From: Parelaphostrongylus tenuis
Taxonomy: Eukaryota; Nematoda; Chromadorea; Rhabditida; Metastrongylidae
Direction: 5' to 3'
NCBI GenBank assembly: GCA_019055375.1
Contig: JAHQIW010002308.1
Coordinates: forward strand, 930,001 to 994,000
Length of the DNA: 64,000 bases
Part shown: piece after piece, positions 57,660 through 64,000 of the stretch
Layout: every line of letters begins with the position of its first letter
Position numbering within the stretch: the first letter of the stretch is position 1
The notes under the pieces: model-generated
What the model saw: the letters and a program-made list of their open reading frames with translations, nothing else
What the model was told of the DNA's origin: nothing
Database searches by the model: none
Program-made: the position numbers and the translations under genes

Positions 57660-57815
57660 AGAATGTTAATGAAGGTATTACTTGAATACACTTATACAGC
57701 ACAGTAATAGTTCAATGGCTGACGTTTCAGCGGCTTCGCCTACTTCAGAGTGTGGAAAAGTCAAATTGATTTGCAGTTCAATCAGTCAAATAGCTTGGAA
57801 AACTTTCAAGAAACA
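57660..57815 (-). mobile_element. Penelope-like element 3' tail
   Basis: The reverse complement reads ATTTGACTGATTGAACTGCA, CTTTTCCACACTCTGAAGTA and GGCGAAGCCGCTGAAACGTC, parallel to 49060-49130. Confidence 0.6.
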
Positions 57816-57835
57816 CTTGAAAATTTTGGGACAAA

Positions 57836-58135
57836 TAAAGGATTAAGCTCTTAACATTGATCAATTCTCAAGGGATTGTGTGAGACATTTGCCTTCAAAT
57901 CATAGCTTTGTTAAAGGTGGCTGAATGCATATCTGGCCTTTCCAGTAACTCGCGGTGGTCTACCGATATATCAAGTCAGTGTAGCTATCCTCCCACACAT
58001 ATTTGATTCCAATTCACCGAACCTGGAGGGATGAAAGGCTTACTGAGCCTCGAACTCTGGATCGATTCATCAACCATTTATTGATCGATCAAGTGCGTTG
58101 CAGAGCACCTCTAACCACTGCGCCGCAGGCGTTAT
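57836..58135 (-). repeat. SINE family 1 copy, diverged full length
   Basis: Minus-strand head GCCTGCGGCGCAGTGGTTAG, a CATCCCTCCAGGTTCGGTGA segment and a TGATCAATGTTAAGAGCTTA tail. No clear target-site duplication. Confidence 0.8.
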
Positions 58136-58384
58136 TTTGCATAACTATTGTGCTGAAAGTCCAGAAGGGAGCCGCAAGGAGGAGTGTATCGCAATGTGCG
58201 CGAGATTTCGTGCAGTATTTCAGGCGAATTTTTGTGTTTTGAGCCAGGAGCATTTCAACCCGATACAAGACTCTGGACAGCTTATCTCCAATCAGTATTT
58301 AAAACACTCAAAAACAATCAAACGATGAGTGATTTCCAAAAGAAAGCTGTCTATTAAAAATCTAAAAATTTCTTTATCACGATT

Positions 58385-58485
58385 TTTGCTCGGGTGATGA
58401 AAGTATTTGACTGAAAGAATAACAGATTGGTTTTACTTTTCCAGGCTCTGGGCAAAACGAAACAGTCGCAGCATCTATTGTGTCA
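58385..58485 (+). mobile_element. Penelope-like 3' tail fragment
   Basis: GATGAAAGTATTTGACTGAA, TTTACTTTTCCAGGCTCTGG and CGAAACAGTCGCAGC, parallel to 49050-49125. Confidence 0.5.
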
Positions 58486-58979
58486 TCATTGTACTGCATT
58501 AATCTAAGCAATAGATATTAATATTAACTTTACAAGTACTTATCAAAGAGAAACAGTGAGCTAATCAGCATATGACGAAGTCATTTGATAGTCGGTCTTG
58601 CGAATAAGCTGAGTTTTCAGCAACGATAATCATTAGGATGCTCTGTAATTTTTATAGAAAATGTGACCGCAAATATTTGCTTCTACAAGATTTCTCGTAC
58701 GCTTTTGACAAATCGGTAAAGCGATAGCCAAGTAGGCACGAACACAGCTATTATCCACACAAGAAAGACCATTTTTTAAACTGTCACAGGAAACTGCGAT
58801 GAATTGTGAGGGAAAAGTACGAAGAACAAAAAGATGCTACAGATATTTTTCACCACAGAGTATCTATTGATCTCGGCATTCTTAAGTAATCTTTTGCCTC
58901 AAAGACATTAATTCTATTATTCTGCCTGAAAAGATACTTCCTTCTCTCAGATCTTTTTTCAAAATGTGACAACCTGATC

Positions 58980-59080
58980 ATCCACGACTATGAAGAAGAC
59001 GAAACCGCCAGAACGTCACCTCTCAGCACAGTTTGTGCTGTAAAAGCTTGTGTTTAGCTTAAGGAAAAATAAGGAATTAC
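58980..59080 (+). mobile_element. Penelope-like 3' tail fragment
   Basis: TATGAAGAAGACGAAACCGC, CAGAACGTCACCTCTCAGC, GCTTGTGTTTAGCTTAAGGA and AGGAATTACAATT, the last part matching 49155-49192. With 58385-58485 it may be one tail split by about 500 bp. Confidence 0.55.
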
Positions 59081-59239
59081 AATTACTTAACAAAAATCGA
59101 GTTACAAGGTATGATAAGTGCGTGAGTAATGAAGCGTTATACCTTTTTATTTGACTTCTCTTATAAACTCGCTTTGAAAATAATAATCTGATAATTTGAT
59201 AACATATTCTGAGCCTTTTATGAGGATTGGTATGGAAAT

Positions 59240-59535
59240 TATACAGTACTAGACAGGCCTGCCCCGCAATTCAAGGCTTATCGGTGTTACGGTGCCTTCC
59301 GTTGAGCCGATCCCTTGCAGGAGTAAGTACCCCTACTTATGAAGGAATCGGCTCCGAATAAGAAGTCATCGCAAGTGAGGTCATAAGATCCTTGATAAAT
59401 TAGGTGATAGGTGATGAAGTTATCTGGCGTCAATCCTTTTAGAAGTTTAGATATATCCTGCTGCAAGGGATCGACAGAACCGAAAGGCACCGTACTACTA
59501 AGGAGCCTGGAAAGGCGAATCGGGCGCCTATCCAC
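59240..59535. repeat. Fold-back element, second copy
   Basis: The left arm contains TTACGGTGCCTTCCGTTGAG and GATCCCTTGCAGGAG (59286-59322). The right arm contains TCCTGCTGCAAGGGATCGAC and ACCGAAAGGCACCGTACTAC (59456-59498). Related to 16950-17272 through the ACGGTGCCTTTC block and neighbouring TTCCAGSCYCCTT motif. Confidence 0.6.
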
Positions 59536-60636
59536 GTTATTAGATTATTATTGAAACGTCATATTTGGATACACTTTGAAGCATGCGCTTAACTCGTTTT
59601 CTATCTTGTTGACGTCTTAATGCGTTTTGGGTTTTGCAAAACTTCTTTCTATATTTCCCAAGGGTATTCTTTGCTGACTACTATCTACTATTGTCGCTTC
59701 TCACCCGTCCCCCATTCTTCAAAGAGAACATATTGAATTCGGATACTACCTTTTGCAAGCGTTCATAGCTACTGTTATCAATCCATAATCACTGTCAACA
59801 ACAGTCGCTTCAGATATCAAAAAACCGTCGATTGATGTTACTTTATTGGAACGGTGCTTCACTGAACAAGATTTGACTCGGTGCAACTATGACGACCCAT
59901 ACCACGAGGACGAATGATCATGTACTACCAACTCGAATTAACCGACTTCATTCAGCATGAAAACATCGAAACGTCCGATTAAATAAAACTATATAGCGAT
60001 CTCGTGTAAGTTGAAAAGCCTAAAGAAATTAGAGCAACACGGATGGTCACTTTTGTTCTTTATGCAAGCTCTCTTTCCATAATTCTTCAAACATTCCTGT
60101 TTTTTTTTGTCAATCCTATATGAGGTATGAAGACCCGATGAATTTGACGAGTGCTGGATGCTGTGATAACATTGATTAATGCATGAGACACAGAATTTAT
60201 CGTTTTCTTTGACGAAAGCATTGAAAATTGGAACATTGGACCTACCAAAGGCCGTCACAGATGATAGCTAGTCTAGAAAAAAAGTGTCCCCATGAATTAA
60301 TGTGCAATTTCAGCACTGATTCCTGCAATCTTCCAAAGCGATTTCTAAAAATTATTCTTGTGATGTGAGGGCGAGACCCAGCAAATCATTCATCCTTGTC
60401 AGAGTTGTCGGATGCCAACTTCGAAACGTTGACAACACCACCGCAGTCCAGCGACAACAAATCTCTTGACGAACAACATTCCTCTTTGGCTCAACTAATC
60501 TCAGCATCTCTACTCCTCATTGTTAATAATATCGAGTTCTTTTCCCAATAACACAAGAGATCTAGCAAAACTGAACGTTTTGATGGGCTTTGATTGATTA
60601 TTAAGTTTTCTACGTTTGAAATAGGATTTTTGGTAA
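59536..60636. other. Unannotated stretch
   Basis: Nothing recognised; a minus-strand frame at 59989-60258 has no family. Confidence 0.35.
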
Positions 60637-60650
60637 GTAACTCTTTTCTA

Positions 60651-60953
60651 GAGCGCATGTGGCGCAGTGGTTAGAGGTGCCCTGCGTCGCACACGAGGTC
60701 ATTGGTTCGATCTCGCGCTCATGGCTCACCAAGCCATCCATCCCTCCGGGGTCGGTAAATTGGTACCAGACAGGTCTCAGACTTGCCTGGGAGGATAAGC
60801 AGCACTGACTCGCTTCAGCGGGAGGCCTCCGCGAGTCATTGTAAAGGCCAGATATGCATTCAATCACCTCAAACGAAGTTAAAAATTGAAGTCGAATGTA
60901 TGGCGCATCCCTCAGGGATTGATCAACGCCGAGAGCTTTATCCTTTATCCTTT
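60651..60953 (+). repeat. SINE family 1 copy with target-site duplication
   Basis: The best copy in the window: head GAGCGCATGTGGCGCAGTGG, B box TTGGTTCGATCTCGCGCTC, complete body, tail TTTATCCTTTATCC. The 13-bp direct repeat TAACTCTTTTCTA lies at 60638-60650 and 60954-60966. It is the reference for this family. Confidence 0.93.
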
Positions 60954-60966
60954 TAACTCTTTTCTA

Positions 60967-62573
60967 TAAATATTTAGTGAACCTTGTAGTAGCTCTTCAA
61001 GAGAATCTCCTTAGAATTATTCATAGGAATCTAAAAATGATATTAGCTCTGTGATGTTGGAGAAATGAACTGCTGTTGGCTAGAAACACTGAAACCTGAT
61101 TTCTTCACGTCGGATCTTCGTGTGAACACGATAATCATTTGGTGAGGCCTTGAAGTGGTCGCATTATAACTTTTACACGTTCTCAACATCTGGGTTGCTT
61201 GTGATAATGCTGTGAGGATAATCGTAATGGTCTTTGGCATTAATTACTACATCTGATGTAGTAGAATAATAAATCGAAGTTCTCAAGTTCACCGCGGCTT
61301 CCGAGATTTTGTACGTTTGTTTGTACACCATATCACTATTCCGTGAAACACGATGTACGGTAAACCCTGGAAAGTACAAAACGAGTTGGTTAGATCTCTG
61401 TGGAGTTCTGACTTCAAACTAGTTTACCATTTCATCAGCACCTGTGACACCGAGTGTAATAATCGGATTAAACAAACCATGTAGTACACTCTGAAACTAA
61501 CGTTTGGATTTTGCATAGATGATCTTCAAAAAAGAAAAGAACTTTTGACAATGCCGTTTTTGATAGTACTAGGTCATTCGCGTTAACTTTGAGACAAGAG
61601 TTTTTTGGAAGGTAGATCAACACTCATAAAGCTATATGAGATTTGGTTGAAGCTGCTAGAACAGTGATAAACTCTCAAAATATTGCACTTTTATGCGAAT
61701 TTTTAATGCGGAAGCAACTACCGTGGTACGAGAGTGCAGCGTTCTCACAAACGATAGAACCTCTAGAACGTCGGCACTACTAGACGGTGCTTGTTTCTTT
61801 TCAGAGATCTATTTCACTTTACAATTCAGTGCATTGTGCTTATAATTTTTTAGACTACAAATTATTGTGAATCTCTCAAATCTAAGAACCAACATAACAC
61901 TTAAAAAAACACCAATATAGTCAATATAGTTACTAGTCATGAAGGGCGAAAAGTTGTTCAAATTTTTAGAATTGAGTTCTCAATATACTTATGCCTACAT
62001 TAACTTCTCGAGATGACTAGTCATCACAAAATGAACTGTTCCTAACACTTTTTCATTTAGTTCTTCGGCTTGTAACCATCATTCCACAGCGTGGCGGTTT
62101 TTCGCGTAATGTTGGCTACTACTTTTGCGTTCTGCTTTTTTGATGAATGACGTTGAAGCTTGATCGCGTTGGTCTTGATCTAAATCCTGAGACAGCTTGC
62201 TGAATGGCTTCAGATCTTTGCACAGACAGTCGTCAGCCGCAATGAATTGGAGTTTTAGACTCATCCAAGAGAAATCTGGTAGAAATTCACCGGCTACGAG
62301 AGAGTGTGAGCTTATATGGCTCGAAAATAAAGCCAAATGTTCGATTACTTTGGTAATGTTTGGCATCTGTAGATATTGCGCTTAGCACGTTTGTCTCAAA
62401 TACCGTGAAAAATCATAGTTGAAAGCAATAGTCGCTATTTTTGATGTCGCATTCGTTGACATCCTGTTTCACTGCGTTAAAAGTTGCAGAAGTCGATTTA
62501 TTGACTATCAATATTAATTCGGAGAACATCTTGTCATCACAAAATCTCTTCACTTACAAACACTTATTCTATT
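60967..62573. other. Unannotated stretch
   Basis: Minus-strand frames at 61043-61379 and 62079-62366 are unrecognised. No repeats identified. Confidence 0.35.
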
Positions 62574-62624
62574 CTATTTATTACAAACCTGTTTACGAAA
62601 CGTAAACAGGTTTGTAATAAATAG
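62574..62624. repeat. Perfect 24-bp inverted repeat with 3-nt loop
   Basis: The left arm starts CTATTTATTACAAACCTG and ends TTTACG (62574-62597), the loop is AAA, and the right arm (62601-62624) is its exact complement. No T-run follows that would suggest a Pol III end. Confidence 0.95.
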
Positions 62625-63548
62625 CATAGAGTTATGGATCCTTCTCATATGAAAAACCTCAAATCCATTAGCAACCCTCAGCGCATGATGCTTTCTTATG
62701 TGGCAGAGATCAACTGAAACGCGAGAAGCGTCTGTATACATTCAGGCTCAGAAGTCGATAGACAACGGGTGGGTCTTCTGCTTTTATTGCACTAGATTAC
62801 CTTTTGTGCCCACGTGGTCATGTCTATGCACACGTTTGTGGCTGTCCCTATATGCACACCGATTGTACACAACAATTTGACTTAGTCAAAGTTCCACTGC
62901 CAGGAGAAAATGTGTCAAGGATGGCCTAGGGTCATGAGGTGAATATATGCCATTGAATGTTGCACAAACGCATTCAAATTGCTTGTTGAACATAGAGTGA
63001 GCAAAGCTTTTCTAATGCTCTGAAATTCTTCGTTAGGGAACATTACCAACTTGGTTACGCCTTCGTTCGAAGCAGAAATAGCAAGAGACCAAAAATCATA
63101 GGATATTTATACATTTGTAAGTGATGGAAGTGTACTTCTAGAAAATGCTACTCATTTTTTATTGTCTGGAGTTCTTCTCAGTGATACGCACCGATTAAGA
63201 ATGACTGAGATGAAAAGTACTCAGATTCTCCATGAAGACTTCTTGTAAAAAACAATTCTTTTTAGATGCTCTTGCGATTACAGTTTCCAAATAGACTTTT
63301 TTCTGCAGTTTCTGAGGGGAAATTTTAGTGAACTGCGCAAATACTCAGTTTAAAAGTTTCATAAAACCCTCAACACGATTGGACTATGTTATGTTCACTA
63401 AACGCATTCACTTACCAAACATAAGTCAGCAAGAATGGCGCCTGAGTAATGAAAAATAAAAATGATATAAGAAAGAAAAAATGTCGAGTATATTTGTGTG
63501 GTCCACCGCCCTCCATGTCGAATACTGGAGACTCTCCATACACCTGTT
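62625..63548. other. Unannotated stretch
   Basis: No gene or repeat recognised. Confidence 0.4.
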
Positions 63549-63550
63549 TC

Positions 63551-63608
63551 GCACCAGTGGCTCTCATTATGTTTTCTTGCTCTGGAGACACGAAGACAAT
63601 CACTGCTG
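63551..63608 (-). CDS. Candidate short exon, unknown protein
   Basis: Acceptor AATCTCAG, donor AAACAG|GTGTAT, both strong for a nematode. The exon reads VIVFVSPEQENIMRATGAKQ in an open frame that also continues past the donor (VYGESPVFDMEGGGPHKYTR), so the end is uncertain. Same strand as the NTPase gene. No family recognised. Confidence 0.33.
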
Positions 63609-63616
63609 AGATTCAT

Positions 63617-64000
63617 TGATGAGGGTGGCTATGCTCAAATGTATTTTGTCAAGCTTTGCCTTCGAGTAATGAGGCTTATTTGCTGGAGGCAGCCATCTTA
63701 AAGTGGCTTCCATGGAAGAACCACTCATCTATGAATGAAAACGCTCGTATCTCAATGATTTTTTTTTGAAGGGCGAAGAACTAGGATGTAGAGATCAAGT
63801 ATGTAATGTTTATAACATATAAGCGTTGTATAATTCTTTCTGTACTGACAGTCGTATAATTCACTATGTTCATCCACAATTTTTGAGTAAAAGTGCAAAA
63901 CTACTGCGGAAATATACGAAATTTTACGAAGTAAAAAATTATTGTTAAGGTGATAATCAACAATTTCCTGACGAGTTTTCGATCCTACGTGTCAATTTCA
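63617..64000. other. Unannotated stretch at the right edge
   Basis: AT-rich, nothing recognised. Confidence 0.4.

Overview
The window looks like nematode nuclear DNA, most likely from a strongylid (hookworm-like) genome. It is AT-rich, has no bacterial-style operons, and its coding signal comes as short exons bounded by nematode-type splice sites (TTCTCAG or ACTTCAG acceptors, GTGAGT/GTAAGT/GTATGT donors). The interspersed repeats are of the kinds known from parasitic nematodes: tRNA-derived SINEs, mariner remnants and internally deleted mariners, a Tc1-like relic, an RTE tail, and a Penelope-like element with a GIY-YIG domain. Species assignment is inference.

The best-supported gene is on the minus strand and runs off the left edge. 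Five exons (10755-10897, 3452-3733, 957-1065, 803-879, 101-250) join with matching splice phases. They encode about 254 residues of a STAND-class P-loop NTPase resembling the ATPase part of TANC1/2 and ANKRD50-type ankyrin scaffolds: Walker A GPPFCGKT, Walker B LFLLID, sensor-like LVVTSR, then a helical segment. The ankyrin repeats expected downstream would lie outside the window. A 7-kb intron separates the Walker A exon from the next.

Farther right, several more minus-strand patches look like exons: about 14.95-15.07 kb, 20.96-21.27 kb, 23.5-23.65 kb, 28.3-28.55 kb, 35.67-35.80 kb, 42.0-42.18 kb, 45.65-45.85 kb and 63.55-63.61 kb. They are GC-richer or protein-like, several have plausible splice sites, and all are on one strand. 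They may be 5' exons of the same gene or belong to one or two other minus-strand genes. I could not assign functions, and the sequence alone does not decide between these options.

The rest is intronic or intergenic sequence filled with repeats. SINE family 1 (about 300 bp, at least ten copies, three with target-site duplications I could read) and SINE family 2 (about 220 bp, four copies) dominate. Other repeats are three mariner remnants with the same terminal repeats, two carrying only the transposase N-terminus and one only the C-terminus; a second mariner family; a dead Tc1-like element; an RTE 3' end; a decayed Penelope-like element with scattered 3' tails; fold-back elements; and several unnamed repeat families present in two or three copies. 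Long stretches hold nothing I can identify and are listed as such. I saw no CRISPR array, no rRNA, no intact tRNA and no intact transposase.
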